DNA of 64,000 bases, from positions 744,001-808,000 of the forward strand of contig NZ_SCIN01000002.1 in the NCBI RefSeq assembly GCF_004101245.1, given 5' to 3'. This DNA is from Sphingomonas sp. UV9 (GTDB lineage Bacteria > Pseudomonadota > Alphaproteobacteria > Sphingomonadales > Sphingomonadaceae). The notes under the pieces were generated by a model. The model searched no databases and was not told the DNA's origin. It saw nothing but the letters and a program-made list of their open reading frames with translations. Shown here in pieces: positions 24,728 through 33,419 of the stretch (position 1 is the first letter of the stretch; each line of letters begins with the position of its first letter). A program made the translations under genes and the position numbers.

Positions 24728-25644
24728 ACCGTCTTGGTCCCTGTCTGCGCCCGCGATCGCCAGACCCGCCAGAACACGCCGGGCGCCGCGAGGATCGGGT
24801 GCTTCTCGCGCCAGGGAGTCAGCGGCACGGCGACGCCGGTGTGGCGTTCGACCTTCCAGATGCCGTAGCGGGCGGCGCCCTCGAAGGTGAAGGCGGCGCG
24901 CACCAGACGGGCGATGTTGAGTGGTTTGCCGGCGCGTCGGCGGTGCGCCCAGGCCTGGAGCAGGGCGCGACGTCGTGCCGGCGCCAATTCGGGTTTCAGC
25001 ATGCCGGCCTCGTCGCGGAACGCGATGCCGTCCGCGGTCCAGGCGAGCGGGAGGAGCTCGTCATAGCGCGCTGGATCGAAGCCGAGGATCTGCCCCTCGC
25101 GGCCCTTGCGTTCGACGCGGAGCTCGGCGGCGTAGGTCTGGCGGAACAGCGCGCGCCAATAGTCGTCGGCGGTGCCCGTTTCGGGGCCGAGCGCGGCAGC
25201 AAAGCGCGCGGCGGACTTGGCCGCGTCAGCGATGGCCTCGGCAACCTGCCTCGCGGTGTCCGGATCGCGCACCCAGACCAGTGCCGAGGGTTGCACGAAC
25301 CGGGTCCAGATCGTCGTGTCGAGCGTCCGCGCCGCCGCTGCTTTCGCGAAGGTGGCCAGCCGCATGGTGGCGATCTTGGCGCGCAACGTCTCGCCGTGCA
25401 GGTCGAATTCGCGGTAACTGACGGTCGGCCACATGCCCCGCTCGGGCGGGCCCGCGGTCAGGACGTAGAAATCGAGCACGCCCTCGGTCGCGCCGGTACG
25501 CAGGTTCGAGCCGTAGAACAGCACCGCCACGGTTTCGGACGCTCCTGGAGCAATCCCTCCAGCAAGTAAGGCCGCAACGTCGCGGACTGCCGGGATGGTT
25601 GGGACGTGCAACTGGCGGCGGACGACGTCGCCGAGCGTGATCAC
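24724..25644 (-). CDS. Uncharacterised nucleotidyltransferase-like protein (possibly Tam41-like)
   Basis: A 306-residue protein without signal peptide. The segment VAVLFYGSNLRTG followed by VLDFYVLT recalls the GS...D(x)D nucleotidyltransferase core and, more specifically, Tam41-type phosphatidate cytidylyltransferases (YGSG, then LDF). Later regions (YWRALFRQTYAAELRVE, FEGAARYGIWKVERHTG) are similarly placed to conserved blocks of that family. It is the middle gene of a four-base-overlapping trio with a MobA-like enzyme and a lipid kinase. A cytidylyltransferase or lipid-headgroup role is a hypothesis; a purely hypothetical assignment is the safe one. Confidence 0.6.
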   Translation of the reverse strand: MITLGDVVRRQLHVPTIPAVRDVAALLAGGIAPGASETVAVLFYGSNLRTGATEGVLDFYVLTAGPPERGMWPTVSYREFDLHGETLRAKIATMRLATFAKAAAARTLDTTIWTRFVQPSALVWVRDPDTARQVAEAIADAAKSAARFAAALGPETGTADDYWRALFRQTYAAELRVERKGREGQILGFDPARYDELLPLAWTADGIAFRDEAGMLKPELAPARRRALLQAWAHRRRAGKPLNIARLVRAAFTFEGAARYGIWKVERHTGVAVPLTPWREKHPILAAPGVFWRVWRSRAQTGTKTV

Positions 25645-26732
25645 GGGACGACGAAACTGAGCGCGCGCGCTTCGCGGACGGTCAGGTCGCCGCCGGGATA
25701 GACTTCGCCGTCGAGGATGAAGCCGGAGTCGATCGACAGGTCGAAGCTCGGTGTATCGATCCGGTGATAGCCCGCGCGGTCGAGCCAGGCGGCGGGCGAA
25801 CCGGCGACGATCAGCGGGGTCGCAGCGGCGAGCCAGCGCGGCGGCGCGTCGACGACCAGCGTCTTGAGCCCGGCGCGGGGTACGCCGAACGGACGGATGC
25901 CGATCGGCATGCGCTTCAGCGTCGACGCGAGCAGGATATAGCGCGCGCGATCGGTTTCGGCATGTTTGCCGGCGGCGTGTACGCCCTCGTCACCGCGAGA
26001 CTGGAAGCGGATCCGCATCCGGTTGCCGGCGCGCCACGCGCTGTTTGCGCCGCCGAACAGCGTCTGCAGGATCGCCCAGCACAGCGCGAGCCCGACCGCG
26101 ACGCCGTTGAAGGCGCCCGCGCGGTGTGTCCGTTGCGCGAGCGCGGTGGCGTCGACGAACGCGCCTGCGCCGAACAGGAAGCCGCACAGTTTCGCGCCGC
26201 TGTCCTTGCGGATCACTTCGACCGGGCTGCGCAGCTTGACGCGACCATGGCGCGCCGCGGTCAGCGCCTGATCGAGCGTCCAGGTGTCGGGAATGCCGAG
26301 ATCGAGCGCGAGCGCGTTGGTCTTGCCCGAGGGGACGATCGCGACACGCGGCGCGGCGCCGGTCCAGACGCGCGCGGCAGCGGTCATCACGTCGCGGATC
26401 GTGCCGTCGCCGCCGTCGATCACGAGCAATTCGATGCCGTGGCGTGCGAAATCGGTCAGCACCTCGGCCAGTTCGTCCTGGGTCCGCGGCGTGACGGCCA
26501 GCACGGTGCCCGACAGGAACGGCTTGGTCGCCTCGACGCTGCTGCGGTTGCGGTGGCTCTTCGGGTTGCAAATGATGCCGGTGCGGATCTTCGCGGCGGC
26601 TTCGCGCGGGTTCACGCTGGTCCGTTCGGACGCGGGCGAATCGAACATCCCCTCTGGCAGCCAGGCAGGGGCCACCGGAGGAGAGAGCGATTGCCTGCCA
26701 AAGGCGTCGAAGGTCGAAACAGCATCAGCCAC
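25641..26732 (-). CDS. Diacylglycerol/ceramide kinase-family lipid kinase
   Basis: A 363-residue protein of the DAGK-cat (YegS/DgkB/ceramide kinase) superfamily. After a ~45-residue variable N-terminus come GIICNPKSHRN, the nucleotide-binding LLVIDGGDGTIRDV, the VAIVPSGKTNALA loop and a C-terminal beta-sandwich ending in FILDGEVYPGGDLTV. These enzymes phosphorylate a lipid hydroxyl with ATP. It is first in a coupled trio with two nucleotidyltransferase-like genes. Caulobacter makes the anionic sphingolipid ceramide phosphoglycerate with a kinase of this superfamily, so ceramide is a plausible substrate in a sphingolipid-making host; this is inference. Confidence 0.85.
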   Translation of the reverse strand: MADAVSTFDAFGRQSLSPPVAPAWLPEGMFDSPASERTSVNPREAAAKIRTGIICNPKSHRNRSSVEATKPFLSGTVLAVTPRTQDELAEVLTDFARHGIELLVIDGGDGTIRDVMTAAARVWTGAAPRVAIVPSGKTNALALDLGIPDTWTLDQALTAARHGRVKLRSPVEVIRKDSGAKLCGFLFGAGAFVDATALAQRTHRAGAFNGVAVGLALCWAILQTLFGGANSAWRAGNRMRIRFQSRGDEGVHAAGKHAETDRARYILLASTLKRMPIGIRPFGVPRAGLKTLVVDAPPRWLAAATPLIVAGSPAAWLDRAGYHRIDTPSFDLSIDSGFILDGEVYPGGDLTVREARALSFVVP

Positions 26733-26821
26733 GATATATAGATACCCGTCACGGTACAGAACCGCTACAAATTTGTGTCAGCAAGATTTCCGTTCCGCGT
26801 CAGTCGCAGTCCGGACGCACA

Positions 26822-27283
26822 TTATCGGCGGTAGCGCATCTTCATCCGGACGATGGTTCCGGATGCCGGCAGGGCCGTGCGGGCCGATTCGAACGACGGC
26901 AGCCCGATCGAGGTCGGCGCGTCGTTGGAGAAGCCGAAGCCCTCCTTCGGCATGAACAGCGTTCGGTTGAAATCATGATCGCTGTTCTCGTCGTGATATT
27001 GCGCGATCGCGTAATAGCCGGGCTTCAGCCAAAAACAGGCGCGCGGGTTCTCCGCCGACACGCGCGCGCGCGCCAGCTTCGCGCCTTTCGCCAGGAACCG
27101 CTTCTTGTCGTCGGGATACACCGTGAACGCGACTTCGCCGACATGGTTGTGCATTGTCGTCGCCTCCAGGATCAGCTTGGCGTTGCCATTGCCCGGCGTG
27201 CCTTCGCACGTCTCGGCGGCACGTGCCTGGACCGGCGCGAGCACGGCGACCGCACCCAGCGCCATAAGGAATACATGGTTCAT
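26822..27283 (-). CDS. Secreted DUF2141 domain protein
   Basis: A 153-residue protein with a signal peptide (MNHVFLMALGAVAVLAPVQARA, cleaved near ARA-A) and one DUF2141 domain: EVAFTVYPDDKKRFL, LKPGYYAIAQYHDENSD and FMPKEGFGFSND are the family's usual blocks. The domain is a small beta-sandwich of unknown function exported to the periplasm. Two Cys (in TCEGT and ACFWL) could pair. It lies alone between the lipid-kinase trio and the flippase gene, all on the minus strand. Confidence 0.88.
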   Translation of the reverse strand: MNHVFLMALGAVAVLAPVQARAAETCEGTPGNGNAKLILEATTMHNHVGEVAFTVYPDDKKRFLAKGAKLARARVSAENPRACFWLKPGYYAIAQYHDENSDHDFNRTLFMPKEGFGFSNDAPTSIGLPSFESARTALPASGTIVRMKMRYRR

Positions 27284-27376
27284 CGGCAGACTAAGACCCG
27301 AAAAAAGTGGCGATAGAGCGGCGCGCAGATGACATTTGCGACGTGAACGAGGCGTTTATCGCGAACGCCAGGCGCT

Positions 27377-28738
27377 CTATACGGGCTGCGCTTCGTCCGG
27401 CGTGCGGGTCATCCGAGCCGCTGCGAACCCCAGCAGGATCGCGACCGCGACCGATCCGGTGGCGACCGCTGCGGCGATACCCGCCGAACCATAGGCGGGC
27501 ATCAGAACGAATGCCGCCACGAACAGCAGGAGGACGCCGACCGCGCGGATCGCGAACACCGTGCCGGCGCGGTGCAGCGCGGTCATCACCGTGTCGAGGC
27601 TGACGGTGGCGAGGTCGAAACACCCGGCGGCGGCGAGCCACAGCAGCACCGGATAGGCGCCGCCGAACGATTTGCCGCCGACCAGCTTCAGGATCGGTTC
27701 GCCGACGAACGCGACGATCGCCAGGATGACGAGCGCGGCGGCGGTGCTCGCCAGCATCGTCCGCACCAGGATCCGGCGCAGGCGCGACGGCTCGGCGGTA
27801 CGGACCGCGCGGACGATCTCGGGGAAGGCGGCGCGCGACAGCATCTGCGACAGTTTGGCCAGCGCCTGCGCCAGCTGAGTCGCCAGCCGGAACGCGCCTG
27901 CCGCCGCCGGGCCGATCGACGCGCCGACCAGCAGCAACGGGATCTGCTTGCTCGACAGGCCCAGCGTCGCGCTGGCGTTGGTGCTGAGCGAGAAGCGGAC
28001 GATGCCGGGGTTCTCCTCGCGAACCTGCCGCCAGCTTCCGCGTCCGCGCGATAGCAGGCGCAGGTCGCCGCTGCGCGCGACCATGATCCAATAGGTCGCC
28101 GCGGTGACGATCTCCGCCACGGCCCAGGCGAGCATGAAGCCCCGGATCGTCGGTTCGAAGAGCATCGCCGCGCCGGCGCCGACGAAGCGCATGATCGGCG
28201 TCATGCTGTCCGCCACCGCCGACAGCGAGAATTTGTCGCGCAGCCGCAGGATGCCGAGCGGGGTCGAGCGGATCGTGATCAGCTGCACCACCGCGAACAT
28301 CAGCGTGTCGCGCATCAGATCGGGTGGGATGCCGAACCCGTCGCTCCACGCGTAGAGGATCCCGACGCTCAGCACCGCGCCGACCAGCGCGCTGCACAGG
28401 TCGAGGATGGCCGACAGCCGCAGCAACCGCGCGAGGCGCGGCGTGTCGCCGTGCTGGATCGGCTCGACGCCGTATTGGACGATGATCTGCCACGTCTGGA
28501 AGCCGACGAACGTCGCCAGCGCCTGCGCTGCGCCGCTGATCAGCGCGAACCGGCCGAAATCGACCACGCCCAGCGTGCGCGTGGCGAACCCGAGATAGAA
28601 GAGCGACAGGATTGCCAAGACGCTGCGACTGGCGAGCAGCCAGCCGAGATTGCGCGCCGCCGCCCGGAGAATCCCGGTCGTGCCCGCGCGTACCGGTGCA
28701 TCCGCCGGAGCCGGAGAAGGAGCGGGGTCCTGAACCAT
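27377..28738 (-). CDS. Polysaccharide/lipid-linked sugar flippase (Wzx/MurJ-like)
   Basis: A 453-residue integral membrane protein with about 12 hydrophobic segments and the N-terminal pattern of polysaccharide biosynthesis exporters (LASRSVLAILSLFYLGFATR, then LGVVDFGRFALI). The family moves lipid-linked glycans across the inner membrane. The start at 28738 is chosen because the upstream extension is Arg/Pro-rich and unlike the family. It is divergent from the AsnB-type gene (28866), so the two probably share a regulatory region and serve one envelope pathway. Confidence 0.88.
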   Translation of the reverse strand: MVQDPAPSPAPADAPVRAGTTGILRAAARNLGWLLASRSVLAILSLFYLGFATRTLGVVDFGRFALISGAAQALATFVGFQTWQIIVQYGVEPIQHGDTPRLARLLRLSAILDLCSALVGAVLSVGILYAWSDGFGIPPDLMRDTLMFAVVQLITIRSTPLGILRLRDKFSLSAVADSMTPIMRFVGAGAAMLFEPTIRGFMLAWAVAEIVTAATYWIMVARSGDLRLLSRGRGSWRQVREENPGIVRFSLSTNASATLGLSSKQIPLLLVGASIGPAAAGAFRLATQLAQALAKLSQMLSRAAFPEIVRAVRTAEPSRLRRILVRTMLASTAAALVILAIVAFVGEPILKLVGGKSFGGAYPVLLWLAAAGCFDLATVSLDTVMTALHRAGTVFAIRAVGVLLLFVAAFVLMPAYGSAGIAAAVATGSVAVAILLGFAAARMTRTPDEAQPV

Positions 28739-28865
28739 CTGCGACCGGCCCCTAAAGCGCGATCGCAGGTCGGGCAAGGCGCGCGGAGGTGACAAAGCGG
28801 CGGGCGGCTCCTAGACCTCGGGCGATCGGGTGGCGGTGCCGCCGTCATGCGAGGGATCGTTCGTC

Positions 28866-30779
28866 ATCTGCGGAATTGCCGGACTTTATGCACGGGGAGG
28901 CGGTGTCGTTTCGCCCCGCCTCGTCACCGCGCCCCTGATCACCGCGCAGTGCGACACGATCCTCCACCGCGGCCCCGACGACCAGGGTGTGATGACCGAT
29001 GGCGATTTCGGCTTCGGGATGCGCCGGCTGAGCATCATCGATATCGAGGGCGGGCACCAGCCGTTCCATTCGCCCGACGGCCGTTACGCGCTGGTCTTCA
29101 ACGGCGAGATCTACAATTTCCGCGCACTGCGACAGGAGTTGCAGGCGCTCGGGCGCATCTTCGAGAGCGCAGGCGATACCGAAGTCATCCTTGCCGGCTA
29201 TGAACGCTGGGGCGACGACGTCTGGGCAAAGCTCGACGGCATGTTCGCGGTCGCGATCTGGGATATTCAGGCGCGGCGACTGACGCTGGCGCGCGACCCG
29301 ATCGGGATCAAGCCGCTTTATTACACCGACCAGGCCGCCGGCTTCGCGTTCGGCTCCGAACTGAAGACGCTGATATTGCTGCCCGGCATGGCGTTCGACG
29401 TCGACCGGCGCGCGCTCCACGATTATTTCAGCTTCGGGCATGTCCGCACGCCGCGCTCGATCTATGCGCAGGTCCGCACGTTGCCGCCGGGCCATGTGAT
29501 GACCATCGAGGCGAGCGGCACGCCGATGATGCGCGCCTATTGGACGCCCGCCTATCACCCCGCCGAACCCGTGTCGGACGCAGAGTGGATCGAGCGGTTC
29601 CGCGACGAGTGGCTCGCAACGATCGGCCAGCAGATGGTCGCCGACGTCGATGTCGGTGCGTTCCTGTCGGGCGGGGTGGATTCCTCCGCGGTGGTCGCGG
29701 CGATGGCGCAGGTGTCGGATCGCCCGGTCCGCACCTTCACGATTGGTTTTCCCGACCCCCGCTTCGACGAATCGCCGCATGCCGAGGCGATCGCGCGGCA
29801 TCTCGGCTGCAACCACGTGACGCGCACCTTGGACCTGGTCGATGCGCAGGCGATGCTCCCCGAGGTCCAGCATTGTTACGACGAGCCGTTCGCCGATCCC
29901 TCCGCGGTGCCGACCTGGTACGTCAGCCAGATCGCCGCGCAGGAGGTCAAGGTCGCGCTGTCGGGCGATGGCGGCGACGAGCTGTTCTTCGGCTACAAGC
30001 GTCACGCGACCGAACGGCGGATCGGGGCGCTGCCCGCACCGTTACGGCGGCTGGCCCGCGCACTCGACGCCGTGCCGACATTGCCCTCGCGTCAGGCCAA
30101 TGCGGTGCTGCAACGCTGGCGCAAGACCACCGGCAGCGCCGCGCTCCCGAACGGCGTCGCGCGGTTCTTCGCCAAGACCCAGATCACCAACGAAGCATTC
30201 CGCCGCGAAATCTTCTCGGCCGACTTCATCGCCGAGGAAGAGGGTGGGATCGCCGCGCTGGTCGCAGAATATTTTCCCGATCCCGCCGCGATCTCGGCCG
30301 ACACGCTCGAACAGTTCGGGCTCGCCGACCTCGCGCTAAACCTCCCCGGCGCGATGCTGACCAAGGTCGACCGCGCGAGCATGGCGCATTCGCTCGAAGT
30401 GCGCGTGCCGATGCTGGGGCAGGGGATGGTCGATCTCGCGCTGTCGATGCCCGCGGACATGAAGCTGCACGGCAAGGTCGGCAAATACGTGATCCGGCAG
30501 GCGATCGCACCGTGGCTGCCCGAAGGCATCCTCGATCGCCGCAAACAGGGCTTCCAGATGCCGCTTGCCGCCTGGTTCGCGGGCGATTTCGGGGCGTATG
30601 CGGAACAGCTCTGGCGCGACAGCGGCGTGCGCGAACAGGGCATCTGGCGCCCGGGTGCAGTCGACAAGGTCTTCGCCGATCACCGCGCGGGCAAGCGCGA
30701 TTACAGCCGCTTCCTGTACGCGCTGGCGATCTACTGCCTGTGGTGGATCGGCCGGCCGAAGGCGGTGTTTGAAGGATAG
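28866..30779 (+). CDS. asnB: AsnB-type glutamine amidotransferase (asparagine synthase family), apparent ATC start
   Basis: This ~637-residue protein has an N-terminal class II glutaminase domain (CGIAGLY, LHRGPDDQGV, RRLSIIDIEGG, NGEIYNF) and a C-terminal synthetase domain with the PPi-loop (GAFLSGGVDSSAV) and ALSGDGGDELFFGY. The catalytic Cys must be residue 1 after Met removal, but the codon before it is ATC (28866-28868). GAGGGA at 28851-28856 is ideally spaced (nine bases) for ATC; the only in-frame standard starts, GTG 28830 and 28836, would add 10-13 residues before the Cys. In glycan clusters such enzymes often amidate sugars or lipids instead of making free asparagine. Confidence 0.88.
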   Translation: MCGIAGLYARGGGVVSPRLVTAPLITAQCDTILHRGPDDQGVMTDGDFGFGMRRLSIIDIEGGHQPFHSPDGRYALVFNGEIYNFRALRQELQALGRIFESAGDTEVILAGYERWGDDVWAKLDGMFAVAIWDIQARRLTLARDPIGIKPLYYTDQAAGFAFGSELKTLILLPGMAFDVDRRALHDYFSFGHVRTPRSIYAQVRTLPPGHVMTIEASGTPMMRAYWTPAYHPAEPVSDAEWIERFRDEWLATIGQQMVADVDVGAFLSGGVDSSAVVAAMAQVSDRPVRTFTIGFPDPRFDESPHAEAIARHLGCNHVTRTLDLVDAQAMLPEVQHCYDEPFADPSAVPTWYVSQIAAQEVKVALSGDGGDELFFGYKRHATERRIGALPAPLRRLARALDAVPTLPSRQANAVLQRWRKTTGSAALPNGVARFFAKTQITNEAFRREIFSADFIAEEEGGIAALVAEYFPDPAAISADTLEQFGLADLALNLPGAMLTKVDRASMAHSLEVRVPMLGQGMVDLALSMPADMKLHGKVGKYVIRQAIAPWLPEGILDRRKQGFQMPLAAWFAGDFGAYAEQLWRDSGVREQGIWRPGAVDKVFADHRAGKRDYSRFLYALAIYCLWWIGRPKAVFEG

Positions 30780-30800
30780 CGCTCGCCGCATCCCCCCCTG

Positions 30801-30952
30801 CCGTTCGTGCTGAGTAGAGACCGAGTAGCTCCGTCAGGAGCGTATCGAGGGCTCGTATCGAAGCAGATGTCCCGCGCGCCAACCTGTCCTTCGATACGCC
30901 GTCTCGATACGCCGCCTACGGCGGCTACTCGACGGCTATTCAGGACGAACGG
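30801..30952. repeat. REP-like element: large imperfect inverted repeat
   Basis: The left arm begins CCGTTCGTGCTGAGTAG and contains CGAGTAG and two GTATCGA words; the right arm is its near-complement, ending CTATTCAGGACGAACGG. The arms are ~65 bases with a ~20-base spacer. It lies between convergent genes, where it could end transcription from both sides. Confidence 0.75.
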
Positions 30953-30965
30953 AAGGAGGGCTAGC

Positions 30966-32102
30966 TCAGGCCAGCCAACTCACCAACGTCTCACCCTTGG
31001 CCTTGCGCACCATCGCCTGCACCAGCCGCACCAGATGCACCACCAGCGAGATCGCGGTCCACGCCGCTACCCCGATGATCCCCCAATCGGGCCGCATGAC
31101 CACTAGCCCCGCGAACAGGATCACCATGTTCGGGTTCCGCCGCGCGGTGGTCAGGCGGAACCAGCTGTCGAACCGCTCCCAGACATGGATGTGCATTCCG
31201 AACCGAACGATGAACGCCCCCTCGATCAGCCGCTGCGCGACATAGCCGAACAGCATCGTCCCGATCACCGCCCAGAACATCTGGTCGTCGAGCGCCCGCC
31301 CGTACGGCGCGCACCCCGCCGCCCAGGCCCACCACCAGAAGGGCGGATGGACCAGGTCGACGCCGTGATCCCACGCATTCCCGAGCTTCGACGAGGTGAT
31401 CGTACACCGCGCGAGCTTCCCGTCGACGGTGTCGAGCACCATGAAGAACAGCCCCGTCGCGAGCCCGGTCCAGAACCAGCCATACCAGAACGCGACGGTC
31501 GCAACGATGCACAGCACCGATCCGAGCGCGGTCACCTGGTTCGGCGTGATCCCCGCGCGCGCGCAGACCCGCGTGATCGCCAGCGCCCATTCGGGCCACA
31601 GATACTTGGTCAGCAGGTCGGTGACGCCCTTGTATGCGCCGACATAGCTCGCGCGCTCGATCGCCGGCACCGCGGGCGGAGTCAGCAGTTCGGCGAACGG
31701 GCGTTCGCGCTTGCGCAGTGCCTCGTTGAGGATGCCCTCCTCGGCCTCGGCGGCGATCACCGTCAGCCCGGTAACCAGCGGCGCCTCGCCGAGCATCGCC
31801 GCGGTCATCCGCGCGCGCTCATCGGCATCGCGGACATGCGCGAGCACGGGAACGCCGGTGCGCGTGACGACGGTGCCGGGCCGGGACTTGAGATGCGCGA
31901 TCCACACCGGATCGAACGCGTAGGCGAGGTTGGCGAGGATCACCGGGCCGCTCCCGCCGTCGGTGTCGCTATCGGTTTCGGCGGCCAACCCCTGCGCGAC
32001 GCCGATCCGCCGGATCCGCTCGGCATTGGTCATGCCCCAGAGCAGCGTGTCGTTCGCGCGGACGGTCCGGAGCGCGGGCGTTGGAGCTGTCGAATCTACC
32101 AT
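30966..32102 (-). CDS. CDP-alcohol phosphatidyltransferase with extra N-terminal domain
   Basis: A 378-residue protein. The CDP-alcohol phosphotransferase motif D-x2-DG-x2-AR-x8-G-x3-D-x3-D is present as DTVDGKLAR, then GNAWDHGVD, followed by several membrane spans. Typical enzymes of the family have ~200 residues; here ~175 residues precede the catalytic part, with features (VTRTGVPVLAHVRDADERAR, AITRVCARAGITPNQVTALG) like the linker of bifunctional inositol-phosphate cytidylyltransferase/phosphodiester synthases. The extra domain lacks an obvious nucleotidyltransferase loop. The enzyme should join a CDP-linked alcohol to an acceptor alcohol. Downstream partners on this strand are absent; a glycerophosphotransferase-like gene is upstream. 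Confidence 0.85.
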   Translation of the reverse strand: MVDSTAPTPALRTVRANDTLLWGMTNAERIRRIGVAQGLAAETDSDTDGGSGPVILANLAYAFDPVWIAHLKSRPGTVVTRTGVPVLAHVRDADERARMTAAMLGEAPLVTGLTVIAAEAEEGILNEALRKRERPFAELLTPPAVPAIERASYVGAYKGVTDLLTKYLWPEWALAITRVCARAGITPNQVTALGSVLCIVATVAFWYGWFWTGLATGLFFMVLDTVDGKLARCTITSSKLGNAWDHGVDLVHPPFWWWAWAAGCAPYGRALDDQMFWAVIGTMLFGYVAQRLIEGAFIVRFGMHIHVWERFDSWFRLTTARRNPNMVILFAGLVVMRPDWGIIGVAAWTAISLVVHLVRLVQAMVRKAKGETLVSWLA

Positions 32103-32192
32103 GCCGCACCCGTTAGCCGATCTGGTCGCGAAAGCGAGAGGGGGTGAAGAAGGGGGACGGGGTGACGTGTGCGCATCCCGCTCCAAATGCCC

Positions 32193-32297
32193 CACCCCGG
32201 CGAAGGCCGGGGCCCAATTGGCATTGCCATCGTGGCAACGCGCAGTCCTCGGTTAGCTACGTCCCCCAATTGGGCCCCGGCCTTCGCCTGGGTGGTG
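32193..32297. repeat. Palindromic repeat, family A (CCCCGGCGAAGGCCGGGGCCCAATTGG type)
   Basis: Left arm CACCCCGGCGAAGGCCGGGG followed by CCCAATTGG, and right arm CCAATTGGGCCCCGGCCTTCG near the other end, with a ~45-base variable centre. Three more copies lie at 39651, 48686 and 55766. Confidence 0.85.
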
Positions 32298-32315
32298 CTG
32301 GGGTGTGAAACGAAT

Positions 32316-33419
32316 TTACGCGTCGAGCAGCTTGAGGATTTCCCCCGCCGCCCGCGCCGCGCCCCCTTCGACAGCCCCCAACGACCGCGCGGCAAAGTCC
32401 GCCTGCACCGCCGCATACGCCGCGTGCATCAACGCCGCCCGCTCCACCGCCGCGACCACGTCCGCAACGTCGTCGACCACCTCGCCACACGCCCACATCG
32501 CGTAGTTGGGATCACCCTGCCAGGCAGCCCCCCCCGCATTGAGAAACACGCAAGGCCGCGGCCGCATCAGGAACTCGATCACCTGGCTCGACGTATCGCC
32601 CAGATATACGTCGGCGACGCCGGTATAGCTCCCGTCGACCATCGCGAACCCGTCGATGTCGCAGTGAACATGCGGCACCCCCGCGATCTCGCGCATCACC
32701 GTCGCCACCTCGGGTGCGCGCTCGATCAATCGCTGGTGCGGCGCGAAGATCAGGTTGTAGCGCCTGTCCGCGACGATCCGCCGGACGATTTCCGCGCCCC
32801 AGCGCCACCAGGACGAGCGATGCTGCTGCCAGTGCGGCGCATACAGCACGACCGGGCGCGTATCCGCAAACGGCGGCGATGCGTGCGTCCGGTGCGTGAA
32901 ATCCGCCTTCACATAGCCGGTCGCGACGAACTTATCGGGCGCGAACCCACGATCGAGATAGGTTTGCCGCTCCAGTTCACTCGGCACTAGCGTCAACGCC
33001 GCCGCCCGCCTGCGCGGATCGTCGCGCGCGCTCATCGATCCGACGCCGTGCGAGGTCTTCACGAACTTCGCGCGCATCGGAAACAGCCGCGGCAGCCACA
33101 GACTCGTCTGCTCCGCGCACACCACGACGCTGGCGCTGCGCAGATACGGGAGCAGTCGCACCAGCATCGGCATCTTCGCCGGCAGCACCGGATTGCGCCC
33201 GCTGCCGTCGTCGGCCACCTGCCGAAATCCTGGCGCACGGCGGATGCGGACATTGGGGAAGGCGGCGGTCCAGCGTCCCAGCAACGTTTCATGCACCGAC
33301 GTGCTGACCCACAAGTCGGTCCGCACGTCCGGCGCGGCGGCAAGCGCCTCGACGATCGGATAAAGATGCGGGATCAGCAGCGTCTCGCCGAGAAACAGGA
33401 ACGCGACTGTCCGCGTCAT
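32316..33419 (-). CDS. CDP-glycerol:glycerophosphate glycerophosphotransferase-like enzyme
   Basis: A 367-residue GT-B-like transferase. It resembles TagB/TagF-type polyol-phosphate polymerases in VKTSHGVGSM (early HG), VVLYAPHWQQHRSSWW, LIFAPHQRL with the conserved His, and DVYLGDTSSQVIEFLMRPRPC where TagF has D(T/Y)SS...E. Such enzymes transfer glycerol- or ribitol-phosphate from CDP-linked donors. Gram-negative homologues act in capsule and LPS decoration. It overlaps the LicC-like nucleotidyltransferase gene by four bases, so a CDP-linked donor may be made and used by this pair. The precise substrate is unknown. Confidence 0.75.
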   Translation of the reverse strand: MTRTVAFLFLGETLLIPHLYPIVEALAAAPDVRTDLWVSTSVHETLLGRWTAAFPNVRIRRAPGFRQVADDGSGRNPVLPAKMPMLVRLLPYLRSASVVVCAEQTSLWLPRLFPMRAKFVKTSHGVGSMSARDDPRRRAAALTLVPSELERQTYLDRGFAPDKFVATGYVKADFTHRTHASPPFADTRPVVLYAPHWQQHRSSWWRWGAEIVRRIVADRRYNLIFAPHQRLIERAPEVATVMREIAGVPHVHCDIDGFAMVDGSYTGVADVYLGDTSSQVIEFLMRPRPCVFLNAGGAAWQGDPNYAMWACGEVVDDVADVVAAVERAALMHAAYAAVQADFAARSLGAVEGGAARAAGEILKLLDA

